Shown here: piece after piece, positions 9,001-14,741 of the stretch | Layout: every line of letters begins with the position of its first letter | Numbering within the stretch: the stretch's first letter is position 1 | NCBI RefSeq assembly: GCF_029893355.1 | Contig: NZ_JARZAI010000046.1 | Span: 1 to 44,278, forward strand | DNA: 44,278 nt | Source: Kitasatospora sp. MAA4 | GTDB taxonomy: Bacteria; Actinomycetota; Actinomycetes; Streptomycetales; Streptomycetaceae | Direction of reading: 5' to 3' | The notes under the pieces: generated by a model | What the model saw: only the letters and a program-made list of their open reading frames with translations | The model's database searches: none | Told to the model about the DNA's origin: nothing | Translations under genes and position numbers: made by a program

Positions 9001-9154
9001 CGCGCAGCTGCTGGTGCTGTCCGGCGATGCGCCCGGCATGCGGAGCGTGGTTGCCGGCGGCGCCGGGTTCGGGCCGGTGCGGGGGAGCTTCCTGGTGGTG
9101 CCGGAGCCCTCGGGACCGCCGCTGTTCTTCACCGATCCCGTGCCGGGCGGGTGA
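6083..9154 (+). CDS. membrane-anchored PD40 beta-propeller / DUF11 repeat protein of the CIS cluster
   Basis: This 1023-residue protein starts at a GTG with AGGAGG at 6070-6075. Residues 11-33 form an uncleaved-looking signal anchor after a basic N-terminus, putting the rest outside the cytoplasm. Residues about 100-660 hold about eight TolB/PD40 blade motifs such as LSPDGRRIAF, WSPDGTAIAF, WSPDGTRIAL and FSPDGRSLVF, i.e. a beta-propeller. Residues about 675-790 and 815-915 are two CARDB/DUF11-like beta-sandwiches joined by a proline-rich linker, with another beta domain after them. It sits between the regulator and the tail-terminator gene and is 7 bases from the latter, so it is part of the CIS operon. 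No enzymatic motif is visible; an envelope receptor or docking/scaffold role is inference. Confidence 0.85.
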   Translation: MRGVHRRPSRRLSVALLALVLLAAALVALRAVGGTAAAGTVLAKDGRIAYGGTLHRSIGVVDPANSAAGVPYFPGGPQHYDDEVSARGDALVWTSLRDSPFPEVWYRQGDGPLTEVTTASATGVLHPVLSPDGRRIAFAATTGRTDDTSKHDIWVVATDGTGLHRLTDGTGDNTWPTWSPDGTAIAFSADRGASNGVRQIYRIPSAGGPVQQITFDHVNEYSPTLVFGNTEPSWDPVVSHDRLLYTSNLPVYENGQPLSVRQEISVRTLATGVVLALPQAMSGSHSGSWSPDGCTVAFVAPSAGQQIDQIWTVTLPTSSAAAASVLRLSEDRQDGDPTWYTPAQGAPELLVTRDTAATAATVDLCDITSGGYDPRDLLVPVRDLNLDQGIGDESQQYAPDGLRIAFTKVVPAADARPRQVWVADADGTHARPLETGDLRNGESDTDPAWSPDGTRIALTRSAAAGHPESQIVVVDSVTGRQLLAVPQPDLQADSRPAFSPDGHTLVFTRADQRTDIRRRHIWSADADDGSAQRDLSAVDDPDGVRARDDGAAFSPDGRSLVFQTGGPVGLMDADGQHARTVPDPLNRCNAAQGEFSSAACLNPTWSPDGLWLLADTQSLDSSGNYDAATTRLAVVRSYGTTGWGSELTGPQSAFQGNQGQQAKPSWQPTANLATALVTAPHPTVAGGRTSLLLDVTNQGRVTDPGVRLTLAVPTGLRLTALTPTSGSCLPAQFQCELGSLALNQLVQVRVDLAATASGSPTVTWTTTGLVLDPDPTDNHASAQVEVGDPPSPSPTPTPPPPPLPDPAVRIALAPAPAYVGGAVTVTYTVTNLGGRPATGIQLLPVLAPDTPVAAPGWPAGCGAATGCPIGDLAPGGSAVVQLVVTPTAAGNPDLAATLTTTGPDAVPGNDRADQALQVRQPAVAASPLVGTSGSVTLVRGHDFPPGVPVTLTWQPGITATAAPVVPGPDGSFTAQLLVLSGDAPGMRSVVAGGAGFGPVRGSFLVVPEPSGPPLFFTDPVPGG

Positions 9155-9160
9155 GGGCGG

Positions 9161-9799
9161 ATGATCCACGAGATCGACGAGGCGCTGCACGGGCTGCTCA
9201 CCGAAGAGGTGCTCGGCGCGGGCGAGATCGAGGTCGTCTTCGACGCGCCGACCCGCGAGTGGGCGGCCCGGCGCAACGCGCCGACCATCAACCTGTTCCT
9301 GTACGACATCCGGGAGTCGCTGGTGCACCGTCAGCAGGGCCGACTGCCCGAGCGCGCGGCGGACGGCACACTGCTCGCCGTCCACGAGCCGGCGCGCTGG
9401 TTCGACCTGTCGTACCTGGTGACCGCGTGGACCAAGCGCCCGCAGGACGAGCACCGGCTGCTGTCGGTGCTGCTCGCCGGACTGCTGGGCCGCGGCGCGC
9501 TGCCCGCCGAGCGGCTCACCGGCTCGCTGGCCGCGGGCGGCCGGTCCGTCCCGTACACGGTCGCGCTGCCGCCCGGTGAGGGGCGGGCGCTGGCCGACGT
9601 CTGGTCCTCGCTCGGCGGCGAACTCAAGCCCTCGCTCGACCTGGTGGTCACCGCGCCGCTGGCCGCCGCCCGGCGGCCGGTCGGGCCGCCGGTCACCGAC
9701 GCGCTGGTGCTGCGCACGCTGGACCGCACCGAGGACGCCGTACCGGCGGTCGGGATCCGTCGGGCCCGCCGAGCGCCGCAGGGGCCGGTGCCCCGGTGA
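9161..9799 (+). CDS. cis16: DUF4255 / Pvc16-like CIS tail terminator (cap) protein
   Basis: This 212-residue protein carries the N-terminal DUF4255 (Pvc16/Afp16-type) domain, about residues 1-190, with motifs such as INLFLYDIRES, WFDLSYLVTAW and DEHRLLSVLL. In related particles it caps the top of the tube and sheath and stops polymerisation. It lies 6 bases after the PD40 protein gene and its stop overlaps the start of the ATPase gene in a GTGA, which indicates translational coupling. Pvc16 and the Pvc15-like ATPase are neighbours in Photorhabdus and Serratia particles as well, although there they close the cluster; here they precede the sheath. Confidence 0.9.
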   Translation: MIHEIDEALHGLLTEEVLGAGEIEVVFDAPTREWAARRNAPTINLFLYDIRESLVHRQQGRLPERAADGTLLAVHEPARWFDLSYLVTAWTKRPQDEHRLLSVLLAGLLGRGALPAERLTGSLAAGGRSVPYTVALPPGEGRALADVWSSLGGELKPSLDLVVTAPLAAARRPVGPPVTDALVLRTLDRTEDAVPAVGIRRARRAPQGPVPR

Positions 9800-11880
9800 C
9801 GGCCACCCGCACGGCGGCCGCCGCACCGGTCCGCGGCGCGCGGTCCCACCTGCTGGAGCGGCTGCGGCTGGTCGAGGAGCGGGTCCGGCGCGCCGTCGAC
9901 GCGCGCCGTGCCGCCGACCCCGGCCCGCCGGACGCCTTCCGCGGCCTCTACCTCGACGAGGAGACGGTCGACCGCCTGCTGTCCGCCGGCCCGCTGACGG
10001 ACACCGCGCTCTGCGGGGACGCGCCGGTGGCCGTCGAGGCGGCGGCGGACCGGGCCGAGGCGGCCGGCGCCCGGCTGCCGCTGCGCGAGCTCGCCCGCGC
10101 CTTCGGGCTGGGCCACACCGAGCTCGACCTGCTGCTGATCGCCCTGCTGCCCGACACGGACAGCCGCTTCGAGCAGCTGTACGGCTACCTCAACGACGAC
10201 GTCTCCCGCCGCCGGGCCGGCATCGGGCTGGCCCTGGAACTCCTCGGCGCGGGCCCGCTGGACACCGAGGCCAGGGCCGCGCTGGCTCCCGCCTCGCCGC
10301 TGGTCGCGGGCGGCCTGCTGCTCGTGGAGGATCCCGAACGGCCTTTCCTCACCCGCTCGTTGCGCGTCCCCGACCGGGTCACCGCGCACCTGCTGGGTGA
10401 CGACACCCCCGAGCCCGTGCTGAGCCGGCTGCTCGCGCCCGCCGTCGCGCTGCCCTCGGTGCGGAGCGCCGAACTCGGTGGCGCGCTGCGGGCCGGCGTC
10501 CGGCTGGTCTACCTGCGTGAGCAGCCGGGCGGCTGCGCCGCCGCCACGGCCACCGCCGCGCTGGCCGCCGCCGGCCGCCCCGCGCTCTGCGTCGACCTGG
10601 CGGCGCTGGCCGCCGAACCGGACGCCCAGCAGGTGCTGACCGGCCTGGCCAGGGAGGCCCGGCTGCGCGGCGCCGGTGTGGTGGCCGGCCCGCTCGACGC
10701 CCTGGAGTCGGCCGGCCGCCCCGAACACACCCGGCTGCTGCGCCGGCTCGCGGCGCTGCCCGTCCCCGTGCTGCTGACCGGCGGCTGCGGCTGGGACCCG
10801 CTCTGGGCCGACGACAGTCCGCTGCTGCTGCGCTCGGAGCAGCTGACCTCGGCCGAGCGCGCGGCGCTCTGGCTGGGCGCGCTGGACGGCGCCGAGCTCG
10901 ATCCGGGGGTGGCGGCGGGACAGCTGCTCGCCCCCTTCCTGCTGACGCCGGACCAGATCCGGCGCGCGGCACTGGCCGCGCGCGGTCAGGCCCTGCTCGA
11001 CGGGGGCGGCCCGATCGGCGCCGCGCACCTGCGGGCCGGCGTCCGCGCGCAGAACGCGGCGGGCCTGGAGCGGCTCGCCCGCCGGGTGGAGCCCGCCGTC
11101 GGCTGGCCGGACCTCGTGCTGCCGGTGGCCACCACCGCCCAGCTCGGCGACCTGGCGCTGCGCGCCCGCCACCGCGACCAGGTGCTGGGCGAGTGGCGGA
11201 TGCGGCCGGGCGGCGGGCGCGGCCGGGGCGTGATGGCGCTGTTCGCCGGGGACTCCGGCACCGGCAAGACGATGTCCGCCGAGGTGATCGCGGCCGACCT
11301 CGGCCTCGACCTCTACGTGGTCGACCTGTCCGCGGTGGTGGACAAGTACGTCGGCGAGACGGAGAAGAACCTGGAGCGGATCTTCACCGAGGCCGCCGGC
11401 GTCAACGGCGTGCTGCTCTTCGACGAGGCGGACGCCATCTTCGGCAAGCGCTCCGAGGTCAAGGACGCCCACGACCGCTACGCCAACATGGAGAGCGCCT
11501 ACCTGCTCCAGCGGATGGAGTCCTTCGACGGCATCGCGATCCTCACCACCAACCTGCGCGCCAACCTGGACGAGGCCTTCACCCGGCGGCTCGACGTGAT
11601 CGTCGACTTCCCCGTCCCGCAGGAGGCCGAGCGCCGCGCGCTGTGGGACCGCTGCCTGAGCACCGGCTTGCCCCGCGGCGAGGACCTCGACCTGGAGTTC
11701 TGCGCCCGCTTCGAGCTGGCCGGCGGATCGATCCGGGCCTGCGCGGTGACGGCCGCCTACCTGGCGGCGGAGGCCGGCCGCCCGCTCTGCACGGCGGACC
11801 TGGTCACGGCGGTACAGCGGGAGTACCGCAAGCTCGGACGGCTGGTGCTGGCCCACGAGTTCGGGCCCCACCTGGGCTGA
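9796..11880 (+). CDS. cis15: AAA+ ATPase of the contractile injection system (Pvc15/Cis15-like)
   Basis: This 694-residue protein begins at a GTG overlapping the previous stop. Residues about 1-440 are a helical N-terminal part with a divergent ATPase-like region. Residues about 450-680 are a classical AAA+ module: Walker A GDSGTGKT (about 485-492), Walker B LLFDEADAIFG (about 540-550), sensor 1 ILTTN and an arginine finger in FTRRLD. The domain is of the FtsH/Cdc48 kind found in every contractile injection locus, where it is needed for assembly or loading, probably as a cytoplasmic unfoldase or assembly factor. A strong hairpin follows the gene before the sheath gene. Confidence 0.93.
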   Translation: MTATRTAAAAPVRGARSHLLERLRLVEERVRRAVDARRAADPGPPDAFRGLYLDEETVDRLLSAGPLTDTALCGDAPVAVEAAADRAEAAGARLPLRELARAFGLGHTELDLLLIALLPDTDSRFEQLYGYLNDDVSRRRAGIGLALELLGAGPLDTEARAALAPASPLVAGGLLLVEDPERPFLTRSLRVPDRVTAHLLGDDTPEPVLSRLLAPAVALPSVRSAELGGALRAGVRLVYLREQPGGCAAATATAALAAAGRPALCVDLAALAAEPDAQQVLTGLAREARLRGAGVVAGPLDALESAGRPEHTRLLRRLAALPVPVLLTGGCGWDPLWADDSPLLLRSEQLTSAERAALWLGALDGAELDPGVAAGQLLAPFLLTPDQIRRAALAARGQALLDGGGPIGAAHLRAGVRAQNAAGLERLARRVEPAVGWPDLVLPVATTAQLGDLALRARHRDQVLGEWRMRPGGGRGRGVMALFAGDSGTGKTMSAEVIAADLGLDLYVVDLSAVVDKYVGETEKNLERIFTEAAGVNGVLLFDEADAIFGKRSEVKDAHDRYANMESAYLLQRMESFDGIAILTTNLRANLDEAFTRRLDVIVDFPVPQEAERRALWDRCLSTGLPRGEDLDLEFCARFELAGGSIRACAVTAAYLAAEAGRPLCTADLVTAVQREYRKLGRLVLAHEFGPHLG

Positions 11881-11903
11881 GCCCGGGCCCCTGTACCGGA
11901 CGG

Positions 11904-11930
11904 CCCCCGCCCTCTTCGGAGGTGCGGGGG
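11904..11930 (+). terminator. strong hairpin with TTCG tetraloop between ATPase and sheath genes
   Basis: CCCCCGC (11904-11910) plus CCTC pairs with GAGG plus GCGGGGG (11924-11930), with one bulged T and a TTCG tetraloop: an 11-base-pair, nearly all G-C stem. There is no T-tract, but Streptomyces terminators often lack one. It splits the cluster into an upstream regulator/PD40/cap/ATPase part and a downstream structural part. It could alternatively stabilise the 5' end of a highly expressed sheath-tube transcript. Confidence 0.7.
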
Positions 11931-12072
11931 CGCGCGTCTGCGCGCCCTGGCCGACCGCCTGCCCCTTCGCGCAGCCATTGCTGCCCCCGGTGCTGACCCA
12001 TGGTCGTTTCCGCACCCCCGCCGCTGCGCGAGGCTGCTGCTCGAACCGGAGAACTCCTCAGGAGGGGCAAGA

Positions 12073-13635
12073 ATGCCGTCGTACCTGTCACCAGGCGTGT
12101 ATGTGGAAGAGTCCCCCGGCGGCCCCCGCCCCATCGAGGCGGTCGGGACCTCGGTGGCGGCCTTCGTCGGTTTCGCCGAGAAGGGCCCCCTGCACACGGC
12201 GAGCCTGGTGACCAACTGGAGCCAGTTCCTACAGACCTTCGGCGACTTCGTGGACGGGGCGTACCTGGCCCACGCGGTCTACGGCTACTTCGCCAACGGC
12301 GGCGGCATCGCCTACGTGGTGCGGGTCGGCGAACCGGGCGGCGCTTCGGTCGGCGCCTCGGTCGGCGCCTCCGGGGCCGTGCAGGAGATCGGTCCGGGCC
12401 GGTCGGCCGCGCTCGGGGCCTTCAAGGTGTCCGCGCGACCGGGTGTCGAGGGCGACATCACGGTCGAGGTGGCCGATCCGGCCGGCGAGAACCCCACCGA
12501 GGACCGCTTCACCCTGGTCGTCCAGCAGGGCGGCCGGCAGGTCGAGAGCTTCGACGTCTCGGCGAAGAAGGGCACCAAGAACTACGTGGTGACCCAGCTG
12601 AAGGAGCGCTCGGCGTTCGTCCTGGTCGAGGAGGCCGGCACCCCGGCCCGGCCGGCGAAGCAGAGCGTCGCCCTCGTCGCGGTTCCCACTCCTGGCGCAG
12701 GTGGCGGGCTGCCGTCCGCGGCGGCCATCTCCCCGCAGGAGTACATCGGGGACGTCGAGAACCGCTCCGGCCTCGGCGCGCTGGAGGCGATCGACGAGAT
12801 CACCATGCTGGCCGTCCCCGACCTGATGTCCGCCTATCAGCGGGGTCTGATCGACGAGGAGGGCGTCAAGGCCGTCCAGTCGGCGATGATCACCCACTGC
12901 GAGCTGATGGGCGACCGGCTCGCCGTGATCGACCCGCTGCCGGGCATGACGCCGCGCCAGGTCAAGGAGTGGCGGATGGAGGGCGCCGGCTACGACTCCA
13001 AGTACGCCGCGCTGTACTACCCGTGGATCAAGGTCTTCGACCCGTCGCGCGGACAGAACCGCTTCGTGCCGCCCAGCGGCCACATGCTCGGCGTCTGGGC
13101 CAGGAACGACGCCGAGCGCGGCGTGCACAAGGCTCCGGCGAACGAGGTCGTGCGCGGCGCCGTCGAGCTGGAGACCAACGTCACCAAGGGCGAGCAGGAC
13201 CTGCTCAACCCGAACGGCGTCAACTGCATCCGGGCCTTCCCCGGCCGCGGCATCCGGATCTGGGGCGCCCGCACCCTCTCGTCCGACCCGGCCTGGAAGT
13301 ACATCAACGTCCGGCGGCTCTTCAACTACCTGGAGGAGTCCGTCCTGCTGGGCACCCAGTGGGTGGTCTTCGAGCCCAACGACCCGTACCTGTGGAGCAC
13401 CATCCGCCGCAACATCTCGGCCTTCCTGACCGAGGAGTGGCGCAAGGGCGCACTGTTCGGCGCGACCGCGAGCGAGGCGTTCTACGTCAAGTGCGACGCC
13501 GAGACCAATCCGCCGCAGTCGATCGACTCCGGCCAGGTGGTCTGCGAGATCGGGATCTGCCCGGTGAAGCCCGCCGAGTTCGTGATCTTCCGGCTGGCGC
13601 AGTTCTCCGACAACACCAGCCTCGTCAACGAGTGA
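12073..13635 (+). CDS. cis2: contractile sheath protein (phage tail sheath family)
   Basis: This 520-residue protein has the sheath N-terminus SPGVYVEE (residues 5-12), followed by GTSVAAFVGFAEKGP. It ends with the conserved C-terminal domain (WKYINVRRLFNYLEESV, TQWVVFEPND, LWSTIRRNISAFL, about residues 400-515) that forms the interlocking sheath mesh. It is the main structural subunit that contracts to drive the inner tube. CTCAGGAGGGG (12058-12068) is a near-perfect ribosome-binding site before the ATG, as expected for a highly expressed gene. One sheath gene is present, unlike the three of Photorhabdus PVC. The tube gene follows 43 bases downstream. Confidence 0.97.
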   Translation: MPSYLSPGVYVEESPGGPRPIEAVGTSVAAFVGFAEKGPLHTASLVTNWSQFLQTFGDFVDGAYLAHAVYGYFANGGGIAYVVRVGEPGGASVGASVGASGAVQEIGPGRSAALGAFKVSARPGVEGDITVEVADPAGENPTEDRFTLVVQQGGRQVESFDVSAKKGTKNYVVTQLKERSAFVLVEEAGTPARPAKQSVALVAVPTPGAGGGLPSAAAISPQEYIGDVENRSGLGALEAIDEITMLAVPDLMSAYQRGLIDEEGVKAVQSAMITHCELMGDRLAVIDPLPGMTPRQVKEWRMEGAGYDSKYAALYYPWIKVFDPSRGQNRFVPPSGHMLGVWARNDAERGVHKAPANEVVRGAVELETNVTKGEQDLLNPNGVNCIRAFPGRGIRIWGARTLSSDPAWKYINVRRLFNYLEESVLLGTQWVVFEPNDPYLWSTIRRNISAFLTEEWRKGALFGATASEAFYVKCDAETNPPQSIDSGQVVCEIGICPVKPAEFVIFRLAQFSDNTSLVNE

Positions 13636-13678
13636 CGAGTCCGTTCCCCCGTTCACCTCTGAAAGGCGGTAGCAGTCC

Positions 13679-14125
13679 ATGCCCAGCGAGAGCGGTGACA
13701 CGCTTGCCACCCATACGTTCAAGGTCCAGCTCGGCAGCATCCAGGTCGAGACGGTCCAGGAGGTCTCCGGCCTGACGATGGAGCTGGACACCATCGACGT
13801 CGTCCAGGTCAACGCCCAGGGCAAGCTGATCGTCCGCAAGCTGCCCGGCGCCCGCAAGGGCGGCGAGGTGACCATCACCCGCGGCATGGACAAGGCCAGC
13901 AGCTTCACCACCTGGATCAAGCAGACCTTCGAGAACGGCGACGTCGGCTCGGCCCGGCAGCAGCTGAGCATCATCTTCACCGACGCCAAGGGCGACCAGG
14001 ACCGCACGATCAACCTGAAGAACGCCTGGGCCAGCAAGTGGGAGGGCCCCAGCCTGAAGGCGGGCGACGGCCAGCCGGCCACCGAGAAGGTCACCATCGT
14101 CTTCGAGGACATCGAGTTCAATTGA
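13679..14125 (+). CDS. cis1a: inner tube protein (T4 gp19-like tail tube family)
   Basis: This 148-residue protein matches the gp19/Hcp-like tube family of contractile injection systems: FKVQLGSIQVETVQEVSGL near the N-terminus, a VDVVQ-like strand (IDVVQVN), GEVTITRGM, then a beta-hairpin and the ending EKVTIVFEDIEFN. Its hexamers stack to form the rigid tube expelled on contraction. It lies directly after the sheath gene, an arrangement conserved across these systems. The last codons contain the probable TTG start of the next gene. Confidence 0.96.
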   Translation: MPSESGDTLATHTFKVQLGSIQVETVQEVSGLTMELDTIDVVQVNAQGKLIVRKLPGARKGGEVTITRGMDKASSFTTWIKQTFENGDVGSARQQLSIIFTDAKGDQDRTINLKNAWASKWEGPSLKAGDGQPATEKVTIVFEDIEFN

Positions 14126-14577
14126 TACGCCGCACAGGACACCCGGGACAGAGTGGCCCGCTGGGGGAACTCGCTGGCTCGTCAGCAGAGTTGGGGGCTC
14201 CCGAGCGGATCAGGACCGAGTTCGAGTTCGAGCTGCCGCGCGGCTACGTGGACGATTCGGGCACCGTGCACCGGCGCGGCGCGATGCGACTGGCCACCGC
14301 ACGCGACGAGTTGACGCCGCTGATCGACCTGCGGGTCAAGGAGAACCCGGCCTACCTGTCAGTGGTGCTGCTGGGCCTGGTGGTCACCCGGCTCGGGACT
14401 CTCGGCAACGTCCACGCGGGCGTCGTCGAGCAACTCTTCGCCTCCGACCTGGCCTTCCTCCAGGACTTCTACCGGCGGATCAACGCGGAGGGCCACACCC
14501 GGGCCGCCGTCACCTGCCCTTCCTGCGACTCCCCGTTCGAGATCGACCTGGCGGGTGGGCGCCTGGGGGAATCGTGA
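14122..14577 (+). CDS. CIS/phage tail assembly protein (chaperone-like)
   Basis: I place the start at the TTG at 14122, which overlaps the tube stop as TTGA and follows GAGGA at 14105-14109, giving 151 residues. Another TTG at 14191 is possible, because the conserved-looking part begins at RTEFEFELPRGYVDDSGTVHRRG. The protein is soluble, with a beta N-terminal half (MRLATARDELTPL), a helical hydrophobic middle (YLSVVLLGLVVTRLG) and a C-terminal CPSC pair that may be half of a zinc-binding site. It resembles a family annotated 'phage tail assembly protein'. The position between tube and a large protein is that of the lambda gpG-type tape-measure chaperone. Five Gs (14565-14569) precede its stop, and the next gene is in the -1 frame. 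Confidence 0.75.
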   Translation: MIRRTGHPGQSGPLGELAGSSAELGAPERIRTEFEFELPRGYVDDSGTVHRRGAMRLATARDELTPLIDLRVKENPAYLSVVLLGLVVTRLGTLGNVHAGVVEQLFASDLAFLQDFYRRINAEGHTRAAVTCPSCDSPFEIDLAGGRLGES

Positions 14578-14729
14578 CGTACGCGACCGACCGGCTCTAC
14601 GAGGAGATCGCGTACATCGCCTACCACTTCCACTGGCAGCAGGAGCCGATCCTCGACCTCACCCATGCGGAACGGACCCGCTGGGTACGCGAGATCGCCC
14701 GGATCAACACCCGCATCAACGAAGGCTGA
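14574..14729 (+). CDS. DUF6760-like 51-residue tail protein
   Basis: This short gene starts at a GTG overlapping the preceding stop (GTGA) and encodes 51 residues with the signature LYEEIAYIAYHFHW, a helix, and HAERTRWVREI near the C-terminus. It matches the small DUF6760-type proteins (Pvc6-like position) that follow tube/assembly genes in contractile injection systems and phages. As it lies in the -1 frame of the upstream gene and close to its end, it may be made both by reinitiation and as a frameshift extension, as in lambda G/GT. It is easily missed because of its size. Confidence 0.8.
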   Translation: MTYATDRLYEEIAYIAYHFHWQQEPILDLTHAERTRWVREIARINTRINEG

Positions 14730-14741
14730 GAGAGACGGATC

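Noticed and set aside
5876..9826. Very long minus-strand open frame (over 1300 codons) opposite the PD40 and cap genes
   Set aside because: Its product is Arg/Gly/Val-rich with no domain, and it lies opposite genes with clear motifs. High GC makes long spurious frames common.
14565..14574. Canonical -1 slippery heptamer at the chaperone stop
   Set aside because: The G-run is present but the A-site codon does not re-pair in the -1 frame, so I report the frameshift as a possibility only.
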